Assembly: GCA_039024375.1 (NCBI GenBank)
Contig: JBCCQK010000148.1
Span: forward strand, 1 to 15,870
Reading direction: 5' to 3'
DNA: 15,870 nt
Source: JAFMDF01 sp039024375
GTDB taxonomy: Bacteria > Bacteroidota > Bacteroidia > Chitinophagales > Saprospiraceae
Made by a program: the position numbers and the translations under genes. This document shows positions 12,201 to 15,772 of this stretch, piece after piece (within the stretch, counting starts at the first letter, position 1; each line of letters begins with the position of its first letter). The notes below the pieces were generated by a model that saw nothing but the letters and a program-made list of their open reading frames with translations, was not told the origin of the DNA and did not search any database.

Positions 12201-15200
12201 GCCAATGGCTGTACGGATACGGACCAAGTGACCGTCTTTGTACAACCCAACGCTGGCATTACAGTTAGTCCAAACGTTTCTATTTGCTCGGGCGGTAGCG
12301 CGCAGCTATCGGTAACGGGCGGTAGCAACTACGTTTGGTCGCCCGCAACGGGATTGAGTAATACCAACACTACTAACCCAATTGCGAATCCGACTACGAC
12401 CACCACTTATACGGTAACGGGTGTCAGTGCAAGCGGTTGTCCGAGTATTGCCCAAGTAACGGTCGTCGTAAATCCACGACCTGAAGCGGTTGCTTGTGCG
12501 GACAAAACCATTTGTCGGGGCGACAGTATTCAGTTGACCGTGACGACCCACGCACAATACAGTTGGAGTCCAGCGAGCACCTTGATAAATCCAAATTCGG
12601 GAACGCCCATCGCTTTTCCAACCGAAACAACTACTTACACGGTATTAGTAACGGACGCCAATGGCTGTACGGACACCGACGAAGTGACGGTTTTCGTAAA
12701 TAATCCATCTGCTTCTAATCTAGGGCCAGATATTACGCTGTGTCAAGGTGGACAAGTGGAGCTTGATGCGGGACCGGGGACTGTCTATCAATGGTCGCCA
12801 TCAACAGGATTGAGTAATCCAACGATTCGCAATCCAATTGCGACCGTAAATAATACGATTATCTACACCGTCGAAGTGACAAATGCTAGTGGCTGCACAG
12901 GAACGGATAACATTACAATTAATGTAAACGGCGGTCCACAAGCAGAAGCAGGCCCTAACGTCGTACTTTGTGCGGGTGAGACGGGCCAGTTGAATGCGTC
13001 GGGTGGAGTGACCTACCAATGGAGTCCTACTACTGGTTTGAGTAACCCAAATATTGCCAATCCAACAGTAACGACCAACCAAGTGACCACTTACGTAGTA
13101 ACGGTAACCGACCAGTTTGGCTGTACGGCGACCGACGATGTGATGGTTATCCCCGCTTTACCCTTGTCCATTGACCCCGTGATTACGAATGCCTCTTGCT
13201 GTGGTGCGGGCGGTACAGCAACGCTAAATGTTTCGGGCGGTTTTGGGAATGCTACTTTTGATTGGTCCCCCAACGTTTCTACCACCAATACGGCAACTAA
13301 CTTAGCCCCCGGATTCTACAAAGTATTCATTACGGACGCCGAAGGTTGTAGCGTTATTTTTACTTTCGAAATCAAAGAGGGTTGTAATGCTTGCCCGGAT
13401 ATGTTCGGAGAAACAGAGCGTTGTATTTCCGATACGGCGAGTAGCGAACGCATTTGTGTACCAATTTCATTAGAGGACATCGGTCGTTACGAAGTAACGG
13501 TCAACGGTGTAACAAACATTCCCGACCACGGATGTGATTTTGAAAATTTGGCGGCTTATTCCTACGCCCTGGTCGAAGGACGGGGAAATACGGGTCCGTA
13601 TAAAATCGAAAATTGGGAAGTCAATGGTACAATGAATAGCACAGAAGTGGAAGATATGCAAGAACTAACCCAGTGGATGAATATCGTTGACCCAACGGGT
13701 AATTGGGTAAACAACCCCGGTATTTTGAACATCATCGGTGGTGACCCAACCAAGACTTACGGTACGATGAAAGTGGTGCAACTGGCTAAATGGATAGAAA
13801 CCATGCTGCAGCCCGACGTGACGGGCGTCGCTACGGCCACCGTTATTGAAGTGGATTTGACGACGACGAATCGACCCGTTCAAGTAATCATTACTGATAC
13901 GACCACCTGTTGTTCCGATACTTTATTGTTGAGAAATTGTAACGACCCGCAAATTTGTACGCAAGAAATTGTTCCACAAACGCAGTTTACGGAAACGGTC
14001 AATTGTGGCGAAAATACACCCGTTTGCTTACCGATTCCTTTTGGACAAATCTCCAATTATGCGGTGACGGACAATGGACAGTTGTACACAAATGGCTTCC
14101 AGCCCTGCGATTTTGATTCCATGTTTGCCTACACCTATTTCACTTTACCTCAGCAGGGGGCGGGTGGACCGTATAAAATGAACTTGTGGGTAGTCAACGG
14201 CCAGTCTAATTCTGGAATGTTCAATACCCTAGAAGAATTGGAAATGCTAATGAACCAAATCGACTCGACGGGGAATTGGAAACTCGACCGTGGGTCGTTT
14301 ACGTTAACGGGGGGCAATTCGGCAACGGTTTATTCTGTAATGAATATAGAGCAAGTCAATACGGGAGCTATTGCTACGCTGGAGATTAATTCCAATTTTA
14401 TTCCAATGGGTACGCAGTTGTCCTTTGAAAATGGAGCACACGATGTGATTATTCGAGAAATTAGTTCAGGTTGTCAAGACCAATTCGCCGTAACGGTTAG
14501 TTGTTCAACTATTGATAATCCGCCAACGGATACGACCAGTACGCCACCCGTTGATACGACTGGTACACCAATTGACACAATGACCACACCGCCCGTTGAT
14601 ACGACTGGTACGCCTGTTGATACGATGACTACGCCGCCTGTCGATACGACTGGCATGCCTGTTGACACCATGGCTACTCCCGTTTGTACTGATTTTATAG
14701 CCGCTGACTTTTTATCGGCAACGATGACCAGATGCGATTCAACGGCAGAAATTTGTGTAGATATTCCGTTCGATAGTATTGGTCTGTACCTCATTTTTAG
14801 AGACAATCAACCTTACACGGGAACGGTTACCCGTTGTAGTTCGGGGTCTTCCGTCGGCGTAGGTGTGGGCGGTTTTACTTTCCGATTCGAACATCAAGTC
14901 CTCGGATGTCGGGATAGTTTAATCATTGCGGTTACTTGCCAGACCAATGCCAGAGATGAAGTCATTATTGTGGAAGAAGGGGAAACGGGCGTCTATTGTG
15001 CCGAACCCGACGATTTAATCGGTGATATTCAAACGATTCACAACGCTTGTCCTCAAGAAATGGGGACATCAGTTAGGATAAATTTAGATTCCGTCGATTT
15101 CTGCTTGAATTACGAAGGACTAGCAGTCGGCGAGGAAAAAGTTTGCGTCGTTCTTTGTGATGAAATGGGCGTTTGCGATACGACTTACGTATTTTTCCAA

Positions 15201-15758
15201 GTGGTGCCAAAATCGACTCTCAAACCCATAGCTATTGGCGACGTAGATAGCACTCGGCAAGGACTTCCTATCGTAGTAGATGTACTGGCCAATGACTCTA
15301 TTTTCGGAATTGCCCAAAACATGGAAATTCTCGCCAGCCCTACGAACGGCATCGTCGTAGTTAACATAGACGGAACCATTACCTACACGCCCAACGAATC
15401 ATTCTGTAATTCGGGCGAACCTGACACATTTATGTACGGCGTTTGTAACGAGAACGGCTGCGACACCGCAATGGTAGAAATTTGGGTACCTTGTCCCATG
15501 CTAGAAATCATGAACGGCTTTTCGCCCAATAACGATGGCATCAACGACTTCTTTGCCATCAAAGGCGTGCAAGATTTTCCCGACAACGAACTGAAAATCT
15601 TCAATCGCTGGGGCGCTGCCGTTTTCGAACAACGGGGCTACAAAAATAAATGGGACGGCACGTTCAAAGACCGTTTATTGCCCGACGGAACGTATTTCTA
15701 CCTGTTTGAAGATGGAAAAGGGAAGACGTATTCGGGATGGGTGCAGATAAGTCGGTAG
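180..15758 (+). CDS. Giant SprB-repeat, Ig/PKD-rich T9SS type B surface adhesin
   Basis: The frame is open for 5,192 codons and closes with TAG. The ATG at 180 is the first in-frame start after an in-frame TAA at 168-170. No Shine-Dalgarno sequence precedes it, which is common in Bacteroidota. The product has a signal peptide (residues 1-24), then only extracellular-type beta modules: 20 clear SprB repeats, 10 Ig-like domains, a PKD domain, an Asp-rich stretch, three unrecognised repeated module families, and a C-terminal CHU_C domain (5108-5192). Known for the family: CHU_C (type B) domains direct T9SS export, and SprB is the mobile gliding adhesin of Flavobacterium johnsoniae. Inferred: this is a cell-surface or released adhesin, with function in gliding, attachment or aggregation unproven. 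No catalytic motif or internal membrane helix is seen. There is no frameshift or internal stop despite the repeats. The same domains occur in many Bacteroidota giant proteins, so it should not be called SprB itself. Confidence 0.95.
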   Translation: MPKNYWLKTGLFAAAFLLLENLHAQIQFKIALLSDSTTYQVSLYSNLGPFASKTIVNSAAVTVLAPTGELEIGTQTNQLGNWSSPDVFVNPVAEFDMDYFVFNLSGNIDDANLMPGQEIPIFSFTNTKFCAGAVELMDNDNDPYKATDPPFNIGNQITAFADGSIYEYDGRYQVGSANCQGTPPCSLTITSVATTNVTTCGADNGSITVQTTGATGTVQYSIDNGATYQTNATFSDLKPNNYTIKVKDAICESVYTSNPVVLAGTGLTVVLNSHSAPTCSDATDGTIRVAANGGIEPYQYSIDNGATWTTQDSFINLGNGTYRIKARNADSTCVSDYAQNPLVFATQPIGIQVNKSNISCNQNIQGAISITATGGSGGFQYSIDSGATYLSSATFSDLSAGNYHVMVRTGNGACPTTFSGNPVVITQEPIDFTATTTAPTCGDENNGSIIFSVNSPFSGNFEYSINDGATWGTNSAFTSVDTGVYALKMRRPDGSCETSFSDNPIVLAASAISVSSTTVSGGCDNGTTNAINVNASGGSGNFEHSIDSGQTWQANSQYSNLANGIYHVFVRNTDGSCTTPFANNPIVFQSNSINITVNVTPPSCDAVNDGRITVTATGGKTDGFIYSIDDGVTYDNLGNFTGLGNGNYVVKVKNADGSCETSFDNNPIQLNATALNLSVNATKASCSVANDGQIVLLGNGGTGNYEFSIDSGLTWSSQANYQGLLPQLYYLQVRNSNGTCPTAFSGNPVDLRPTPATLEIVSNTPPSCEGLNDGSLILAASGGNGSNFEYSIDNGITFTSSNIFRDLSAGEYTIQAKIEGTSCLIDFPNNPVKLDTPICDPFVLPTCVVNYQVRKTGSAFIVSMLPDTIWTGLNSIVGSAQITFRTPARNYQITQFQNLLSGVQFELTSTQRSPSIELGYDYFSATLSNFGTDQIPFVKGNVVDLFQFEINGVCQSDSLALVGEGSLFAFPNGEEDNVISQMTVSGWAGPDVPVCVQAAAEPLCPMQITSIDTTAASFCGATDGTITISTDCTSGHVQYSIDNGRTFQSAPNFTNLSAGNYFIRIKDDSTNCEVIYSNNPVVLGDNLPIAFTATFTNPTCADSLDGSIQLSASNGSGNYQHSIDDGRMWFTQSDFSGLPVGDFYLKVSNLDTSCIVAYDTLFLRLSASECLLDSDGDGQPDELEDLNMDGNLENDDTDNDMIPNYRDDDDDNDGILTAVEESGPNGGDGNGDGQPDCLQVGVATNMDDMGAFRTLDVSDNNCQAVTQFVIHPEGSMSESDPDFDFPFALNAFTIPCPGTVNINLIYHNVANFDDFRYRKYGPKIPGGTTSEWYDFPVTLTKDTIGGVEVGKVSFQLTDGQMGDATGVDTMIVDPGGIAMAARPDSNCAVLFEMETIGDRYQVSLTSDTSFAPPSNSVVDLQVTVRAPTNTLQPARLTNIDPNVQFELDTTIIAPTETPNFDYFVFKLAAASANTTNIDLFEDQKDPLFTFENRGFCAFDSLFLVGNGTIPMTPFINGRNLNPTININGWEAPTCVNGRGSALCEPLPRDTLAVSLFAGRTESFCLNTSVIQLPNEVDFNFVLTQGTGTTATTRLADNCVDLMARSDFSGQDYVTVVFCDEVNANICDTTVLSVTVVPTPSCLVNYFVEDSAGTFLFKMVSDTTWTTPQNTLTSNRLVIRVPQGTFNVTNLQNNIPNVTYAQQGQTVSNGFEYLNFILQSPGTADVPFIAGDTVCLFSFENGGACTSDSIVVVGPNSSVPLLDIGDEVVTSQLIVQGWGMQPVPICMPSVGLPICPIIPATPDTLRLDVEYNSSLTVCIDSVLQLLNNVGNVSICGQGTDLTVAVNDADSCVVINATNDYSGTTTLCVVHCDAFETTFCDTTYLVVTVESPPFAPTDTVRLTLMTNTSTQTCLGNALQLNTIGRASILQNGPQVTATVADNDDCLQLESTNDFTGSEVLVVVHCDAADTTFCDTTIIEVEVVPPPTCQFEYLLEATPEGTKVRLKVDSTIGAPLNLTTSMLVAIRVPNTTFNIPTDSITNLLPGAFFENTSGVIFDAEQPDHGYVIFDINNFVSPDYQRGDTLDLFSFRGITCGGANDSLFLVGSGAGFPNPTVNNVEITSYLAIGAFVADGGAPSCVSPTPVPTCLPESIPLLPIDTLHYLVDFESSRNVCIDSALQLPSGPGLASICQQGTGVTVSVTNGSTCIDLTGSRGFSGMETLCVVICDDTNTDVCDTTILRVTVEEEVIPELPECVVNFDLEKIDDHYLVSMTPDTTFPPTFFSGLTLAMNITVRAPTGQLEVVNLINDSTGYEFRLLTSSINPVGGGGFDYFTFALKENNTPTLFIPYQKGQKVDLFTFQNFNCSVDSMALVGDGAAFPNPSIGDETIRSNANVNGWRAGVLPVCVSPTPVILCQPRPDTFTYDIIPGNTISQCLDGVLQIPNAIGEVTIQSGNEITIDTVNGKICVSIVASNNFNTTETLRVIHCDSLMPDFCDTTYFILRVGALPCSVAITDSTKVSPTCSQANGQLAITATGDNLQYSFDNGTTFQQSNTLSNIAAGIYQIIVRDSVQTACRDSVKLTLTGSERPTITNVAVTDPMNCGDTDGSISIFATGMDTFLYSIDSGRTYFPLNAFVNLSTGTYNVAVVNKDTTCPVFYINNPIEFCAPCNVDAGADVTICPGDSTVLSATGTAANYSWLPTTGLSCTDCPNPMASPLVTTTYIVTNSEVGCNVQDTVVVTVRPSVTADFNFMTNCSDLSVNFRDTTSTTATITNWSWNFGDGAGIATNENPVYTYAAAGTYTVLLTVTTAGNCQDTISKTVTVGNGLTGSVSDNQTICTGDCVTLMASGGTTYQWDADTTLSATNIANPVACPTETTTYYVTIGNGTDCTVRDSVTITIATPTVGVSATASACDQNTGQITIFASLPNNTLEFRVTEVDTTWQINNVFSNLAAGNYTVAVRRTGGGCVTNFSGNPVVVNGTASPTIDTVVANNPTDCNMANGRITITATGTNPLIYSIDNGANWSAQNEFSGLGQGNYVVQVAYSDTTCTTAGGTINLVAPSAPSVDLVIANPPSTCGGSDGSLTIAASSNDPRPLQYSLDGTTWQDSNLVDSLAAGRYLVFVRYNDETCTTQFADTIVIEDPELPEIIAVTSADPSSFGVTDGMITISARGTNTLEYSINDGLSWQNDSVFTNLDTGTYNIKVRYDNGGCEVTADNPVILRSGLCLTINQVDKTDLVGCDSTNGRIVIIATSSDTLEYSVDNGTNWQRSNIFENLDTGTYLILVRKIDLSCQVAHTSPIVLNAGTAVIITSVDVTNPTGCGAQNGTITIQATGASTLEYSINSGISWQSSNVFMGLDSSTYLISVRTTDQTCRTDYNVPVQIGNGPELMITSIDTSNPDGCGGSNGTITIQATGSDSLEYSINNGVSWQSNSVFDNLDAGTYNISVRTLNQVCRVDNPTSIVLTTGPTLTITGVTAINPSGCGNDNGQISIAVNGGNAIEYSINNGNDWQTNPQFDNLGSGSYTIRVRSGSCEVVYDSNPVVLTAPNGITIVSGIDNSVTCNDTLVNLSVTLSENIDNYTVTNGTILNPTVNGATLIFDALVSGLLNEFAITFINGAGCTVEESFVVFRAINTEADFVVIEPYCKEMEVSLLFTGTATPMATLNWELDGGVLINSSPATATEPAGSEITVRWDEEGSRLIRLEVNDGGCVDDEFESIFVRKLPLVDAGEDVSICMGGCTQLRGTGTAVWYEWSPATGLDDANIQNPRACPAETTTYTLTVMSDDGCVSVDSVTVRVETNFLTTSSDVSICAGQSTTLAVSGASNYQWFPAATLDNPNSANPVASPTETTTYSVISPNTNGCMDTARVTVFVNPPPEAVACEDKTICLGDSIQLIVTTHDQYSWSPTNTLLNPTSGVPIAFPTQTTTYTVQVTDANGCTDTDEVTVFVIPPPTVNAGNDQTICAGNSVRLTASGATRYNWSPTTGLSNANLSNPIANPTQTTTYTVTGTDANGCTDTDQVTVFVQPNAGITVSPNVSICSGGSAQLSVTGGSNYVWSPATGLSNTNTTNPIANPTTTTTYTVTGVSASGCPSIAQVTVVVNPRPEAVACADKTICRGDSIQLTVTTHAQYSWSPASTLINPNSGTPIAFPTETTTYTVLVTDANGCTDTDEVTVFVNNPSASNLGPDITLCQGGQVELDAGPGTVYQWSPSTGLSNPTIRNPIATVNNTIIYTVEVTNASGCTGTDNITINVNGGPQAEAGPNVVLCAGETGQLNASGGVTYQWSPTTGLSNPNIANPTVTTNQVTTYVVTVTDQFGCTATDDVMVIPALPLSIDPVITNASCCGAGGTATLNVSGGFGNATFDWSPNVSTTNTATNLAPGFYKVFITDAEGCSVIFTFEIKEGCNACPDMFGETERCISDTASSERICVPISLEDIGRYEVTVNGVTNIPDHGCDFENLAAYSYALVEGRGNTGPYKIENWEVNGTMNSTEVEDMQELTQWMNIVDPTGNWVNNPGILNIIGGDPTKTYGTMKVVQLAKWIETMLQPDVTGVATATVIEVDLTTTNRPVQVIITDTTTCCSDTLLLRNCNDPQICTQEIVPQTQFTETVNCGENTPVCLPIPFGQISNYAVTDNGQLYTNGFQPCDFDSMFAYTYFTLPQQGAGGPYKMNLWVVNGQSNSGMFNTLEELEMLMNQIDSTGNWKLDRGSFTLTGGNSATVYSVMNIEQVNTGAIATLEINSNFIPMGTQLSFENGAHDVIIREISSGCQDQFAVTVSCSTIDNPPTDTTSTPPVDTTGTPIDTMTTPPVDTTGTPVDTMTTPPVDTTGMPVDTMATPVCTDFIAADFLSATMTRCDSTAEICVDIPFDSIGLYLIFRDNQPYTGTVTRCSSGSSVGVGVGGFTFRFEHQVLGCRDSLIIAVTCQTNARDEVIIVEEGETGVYCAEPDDLIGDIQTIHNACPQEMGTSVRINLDSVDFCLNYEGLAVGEEKVCVVLCDEMGVCDTTYVFFQVVPKSTLKPIAIGDVDSTRQGLPIVVDVLANDSIFGIAQNMEILASPTNGIVVVNIDGTITYTPNESFCNSGEPDTFMYGVCNENGCDTAMVEIWVPCPMLEIMNGFSPNNDGINDFFAIKGVQDFPDNELKIFNRWGAAVFEQRGYKNKWDGTFKDRLLPDGTYFYLFEDGKGKTYSGWVQISR
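252..734 (+). other. Module A1 (unrecognised ~155-aa beta module), residues 25-185
   Basis: This is the first and most divergent of six A modules. It shares with the others an opening of the kind 'YQVSLYSN', a Pro-Thr-Gly segment ('VLAPTGELEI'), an aromatic 'DYFVFNLSG' strand, and a 'G-x4-IFSF...C' strand. It differs by an Asp/Asn-rich insertion around residues 137-145 and lacks the Gly-Trp near the end that four other copies have. I do not recognise the family. The pattern loosely recalls cohesin-like sandwiches (a strand ending in 'G..v.LFtF'), which is inference only. Its position just after the signal peptide would put it at the distal tip if the C-terminus is the anchored end. Confidence 0.6.
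735..2687 (+). repeat. Eight SprB repeats (R1-R8), residues 186-836
   Basis: There are eight tandem repeats starting near 735, 978, 1221, 1464, 1707, 1950, 2196 and 2439. The first five are each exactly 243 nt (81 aa); the others are 243-249 nt. Each carries 'C...(D/N)G.I.(V/I)' near the start, the core 'YSID(N/S/D)G.(T)(W/Y)', then 'F..L..G.Y...(V/A)(R/K)' and a second Cys followed by '(N)NP(V/I).(L/F)'. This matches the SprB repeat of Bacteroidota gliding and surface proteins. Repeats are alike in protein but well diverged in DNA, so the array is not newly expanded. Likely role: an extended adhesive or spacer rod. Confidence 0.9.
2718..3191 (+). other. Module A2, residues 847-1004
   Basis: Second copy of the unrecognised A module, here inserted between two SprB arrays. 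It opens with 'CVVNYQVRKTG' and carries 'VSMLPDTIW', 'GYDYFSATLS', 'DLFQFEINGVC..DSLALVG' and a closing 'SGWAGPDVPVC'. Its opening is closest to that of A6 ('CVVNFDLEK'). The role is unknown; the repeated Cys at both ends could allow disulfides, which is inference. Confidence 0.65.
3195..3683 (+). repeat. Two SprB repeats (R9-R10), residues 1006-1168
   Basis: R9 (3195-3440) has 'FCGATDGTITI', 'YSIDNGRTF' and 'LSAGNYFIR'. R10 (3441-3683) has 'TCADSLDGSI', 'HSIDDGRMW' and 'LPVGDFYLK'. Both keep the paired cysteines. They sit between A2 and the Asp-rich stretch and end at Cys1170. Confidence 0.85.
3696..3890 (+). other. Asp-rich thrombospondin type 3-like calcium-binding stretch, residues 1173-1237
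   Basis: The segment has serial EF-hand-loop-like motifs: 'DSDGDGQPDELED', 'NMDGNLENDDTDND', 'DDDDDNDGILTAVEE' and 'GDGNGDGQPD'. The DxDxDG spacing is that of thrombospondin type 3 repeats, which bind Ca2+ and stiffen secreted proteins. Calcium binding here is inference from the motif. It joins SprB repeat R10 to a choice-of-anchor-type domain. Confidence 0.8.
3891..4322 (+). other. Choice-of-anchor U-like domain, residues 1238-1381
   Basis: The region has the hallmarks I know from choice-of-anchor U domains: an aromatic Lys-Tyr-Gly segment ('YRKYGPKIPGG'), then 'WYDFPVTL', then a Val-rich strand ending in '(L)TDGQMGDATGVDTMIVDPGG'. This family usually lies next to a C-terminal anchoring or sorting domain in secreted proteins. 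Here it is deep inside the chain, almost 3,900 residues before the sorting domain. It follows the Asp-rich stretch, a common pairing. The assignment rests on motif recall only. Confidence 0.65.
4338..7691 (+). repeat. Alternating A and B modules: A3-B1-A4-B2-B3-A5-B4-A6-B5
   Basis: Two unrecognised modules alternate. A (~155-163 aa) lies at 4338-4811, 5100-5564, 6135-6620 and 6933-7421. It shows a Cys start, 'D(T/S)T' near residue 20, an '(I/V)(T)(I/V)R(V/A)P' strand, 'LF(S/T)F...C...DS(L/M/I)..VG', and usually a Gly-Trp before a final Cys pair. B (~90 aa) lies at 4824-5096, 5583-5861, 5865-6131, 6645-6911 and 7428-7691. It begins 'DT(L/V/F)', has 'C(I/L)(D/G).(V/A)LQ(L/I)', and ends 'CD-x6-CDTT...V.V'. 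B2 and B3 are adjacent, so one A is missing or one B was duplicated. A5 and A6 share 'FPNP' and 'CVSPTPV', suggesting the A5-B4 and A6-B5 pairs arose from one duplication. The function of both modules is unknown; extracellular beta domains are inferred. Confidence 0.75.
7695..8168 (+). repeat. Two SprB repeats (R11-R12), residues 2506-2663
   Basis: R11 (7695-7931) has 'TCSQANGQLAI', 'YSFDNGTTF' and 'IAAGIYQI'. R12 (7932-8168) has 'NCGDTDGSISI', 'YSIDSGRTY' and 'LSTGTYNV'. Both keep two cysteines and are slightly shorter (79 aa) than the 81-aa repeats of the first array. They separate the A/B block from the first Ig-like domain. Confidence 0.85.
8175..8399 (+). other. Ig-like domain I0, residues 2666-2740
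   Basis: It follows the common Bacteroidota surface-protein pattern 'DAGADVTICPGDS', a 'YSWLPTTGLS' core, 'NPMASPLVTTTYIVT' and a closing 'GC..QDTVVVTV'. It is an outlier of the family by having 'CTDCPNP' in place of the usual 'SNPN..NP', giving two extra cysteines. Confidence 0.8.
8406..8642 (+). other. PKD domain, residues 2743-2821
   Basis: The diagnostic 'WSWNFGDG' lies mid-domain, followed by 'NPVYTYAAAGTYTVLLTVT' and a last strand 'ISKTVTV'. PKD domains are extracellular beta sandwiches common in adhesins and secreted enzymes. It is sandwiched between two Ig-like domains, I0 and I1. Confidence 0.9.
8643..8870 (+). other. Ig-like domain I1, residues 2822-2897
   Basis: The same type as I0: 'QTICTGDCVTL', 'TYQWDADTTLS', 'NPVACPTETTTYYVT' and 'DSVTITI'. 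The usual WSP core reads 'WDADTTLS'. It carries additional cysteines ('GDC', 'VACP') shared with domain I2 at 11343, hinting that I1 and I2 are close relatives now separated by the eight-repeat SprB array. Confidence 0.8.
8871..10811 (+). repeat. Eight SprB repeats (R13-R20), residues 2898-3544
   Basis: Repeats start near 8871, 9111, 9354, 9603, 9843, 10086, 10329 and 10572 and are 240-249 nt long. R13 is degenerate: the 'YSIDNG' core is replaced by 'FRVTEVDTTW'. R16 lacks the first cysteine ('SSFGVTDG'). R16-R20 form a subfamily with '(L/I)EYS(I/V)(N/D).G..WQ' and mostly 'LD(T/S/A)(G/S)TY', unlike the 'YSIDNGATW' style of R1-R8, so this half expanded separately. R18 and R19 are the closest pair by eye. 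Role as for the first array: extended repeat rod of a surface adhesin. Confidence 0.9.
10812..11066 (+). other. Unassigned beta-type segment, residues 3545-3629
   Basis: I do not recognise this ~85-residue stretch. It alternates hydrophobic and polar residues as expected for a beta sandwich and has two cysteines ('VTCNDT', 'AGCTVE'). It links the last SprB repeat to the PKD-like domain. No motif suggests enzymatic activity. Confidence 0.4.
11067..11339 (+). other. PKD-like domain, residues 3630-3720
   Basis: The segment opens 'ADFVV..YC', has 'LNWELDGGVLI' where PKD domains have 'W.fGdG', then 'ITVRWDEEGSRLIRLEVNDGGC'. This resembles the divergent PKD-like domains found before Ig arrays in Bacteroidota surface proteins. 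The central PKD signature is absent, so the assignment is tentative. Confidence 0.5.
11343..13163 (+). repeat. Eight tandem Ig-like domains (I2-I9), residues 3722-4328
   Basis: Domains start near 11343, 11565, 11799, 12027, 12252, 12483, 12708 and 12939, each 222-234 nt (74-78 aa). The shared pattern is 'D.(T/S)IC.G(D/G/N)S..L', 'Y.WSP.TGLSN.N..NP(I/V)A.PT.TTTYTV', then 'GC..TD.VTV.V'. I4 and I7 are about 85 percent identical (61 of 72 aligned residues by my count), both starting 'EAVAC.DKTIC', and both follow a domain (I3, I6) ending 'VNP.P', so a multi-domain duplication is likely. I8 and I9 lose parts of the TTTYTV core. Likely role: a stiff stalk near the anchored end. Confidence 0.88.
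13164..13385 (+). other. Degenerate SprB-like domain, residues 4329-4402
   Basis: This ~74-residue domain has the SprB plan (an early Cys, here 'SCCGAGG', then 'LNVSGG', 'LAPGFYKVFITDAEGC') but the 'YSIDNG' core reads 'FDWSPN'. The closing form 'D..GC' is typical of SprB-type repeats in other Bacteroidota proteins. It caps the Ig array before the C modules. Confidence 0.6.
13392..14504 (+). repeat. Two copies of an unrecognised 183-aa module (C1, C2)
   Basis: C1 (13392-13940) and C2 (13956-14504) are each exactly 183 residues from first to last Cys. Shared motifs in order: '(I/V)C(V/L)PI', 'I..Y.VT.NG', 'CDF', 'AY(S/T)Y', 'GPYK(I/M)..W.VNG..NS', 'EL...MN..D(P/S)TGNW', 'GG....Y..M', and a Cys-rich end 'C.D......C'. 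The middle part from 'GPYK' to 'TGNW' is best conserved. I do not recognise the family and assign no function. The tryptophan, asparagine and glycine conservation hints at a specific fold or ligand surface rather than a passive spacer (inference). They precede the Thr/Pro linker and a shortened third copy. Confidence 0.7.
14520..14684 (+). repeat. Thr/Pro/Asp linker coded by three 45-bp repeats
   Basis: Three 15-residue units lie at 14544-14588, 14589-14633 and 14634-14678, with consensus 'PPVDTTGTPVDTMTT'. A partial unit precedes them. The DNA copies are similar, with mostly third-position differences, unlike the more diverged SprB and Ig repeats. It is likely a flexible extracellular linker, possibly O-glycosylated: Bacteroidota glycosylate Asp-Ser/Thr-hydrophobic motifs, and the DT pairs partly fit. 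The in-frame 45-bp period permits copy-number change without frameshift. Confidence 0.85.
14685..14939 (+). other. Shortened C module (C3), residues 4836-4920
   Basis: This 85-residue domain matches both ends of C1 and C2: 'EICVDIPF.SIG.Y' and a 'C' near the middle, then 'GCRDSLIIAVTC'. The region of about 100 residues holding 'GPYK' to 'TGNW' is absent and replaced by a short Gly/Ser/Val stretch ('SSGSSVGVGVGG'). The shared ends may be a common scaffold and the missing part an inserted subdomain. Confidence 0.6.
14955..15209 (+). other. Module B6, residues 4926-5010
   Basis: A sixth B module, far from the others and part of the C-terminal cassette. It carries 'CVVLCD-x4-CDTTYVFFQV', matching 'CVV(H/I)CD-x6-CDTT...V.V' of B2 and B4 but with two residues fewer between the CD pairs. 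The family is unrecognised. It directly precedes the Big_9-type domain. Confidence 0.65.
15222..15491 (+). other. Cadherin-like Big_9-type domain, residues 5015-5104
   Basis: The signature 'VDVLANDSI' is followed by 'ILASPTNGIVVV', 'DGTITYTPNESF' and 'DTFMYGVCNENGCDTAMVEIWV'. This is the classic plan of the cadherin-like tandem domain (Big_9) that often immediately precedes CHU_C in Bacteroidota surface proteins. It is expected to be a rigid stem next to the sorting domain. Confidence 0.85.
15501..15755 (+). other. CHU_C / T9SS type B sorting domain, residues 5108-5192
   Basis: The sequence shows 'NGFSPNNDGINDFFAIKG', 'LKIFNRWGAAVFE', 'KWDGTF', 'LPDGTYFYLFE' and a terminal 'SGWVQISR'. These are the hallmarks of the gliding-motility-associated C-terminal (type B) domain used for T9SS export in Bacteroidota. 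The domain is complete and ends exactly at the stop codon, so the gene is intact at its 3' end. Type B cargo usually works with a PorP/SprF-like outer-membrane protein, which is not in the window. Confidence 0.95.
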
Positions 15759-15772
15759 GGTGCAGGTTTGGA

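Noticed and set aside
735..13163. Possible frameshift or assembly collapse in the repeat arrays
   Set aside because: The frame stays open and each module keeps its expected length and motifs, so there is no visible sign of indel error; a collapse of identical units cannot be excluded but is not indicated.
14474..14806. Reverse-strand frame with a Val/Ser/Thr/Gly repeat protein
   Set aside because: Its repeats are just the antisense reading of the 45-bp linker repeats; there is no independent evidence of a gene.
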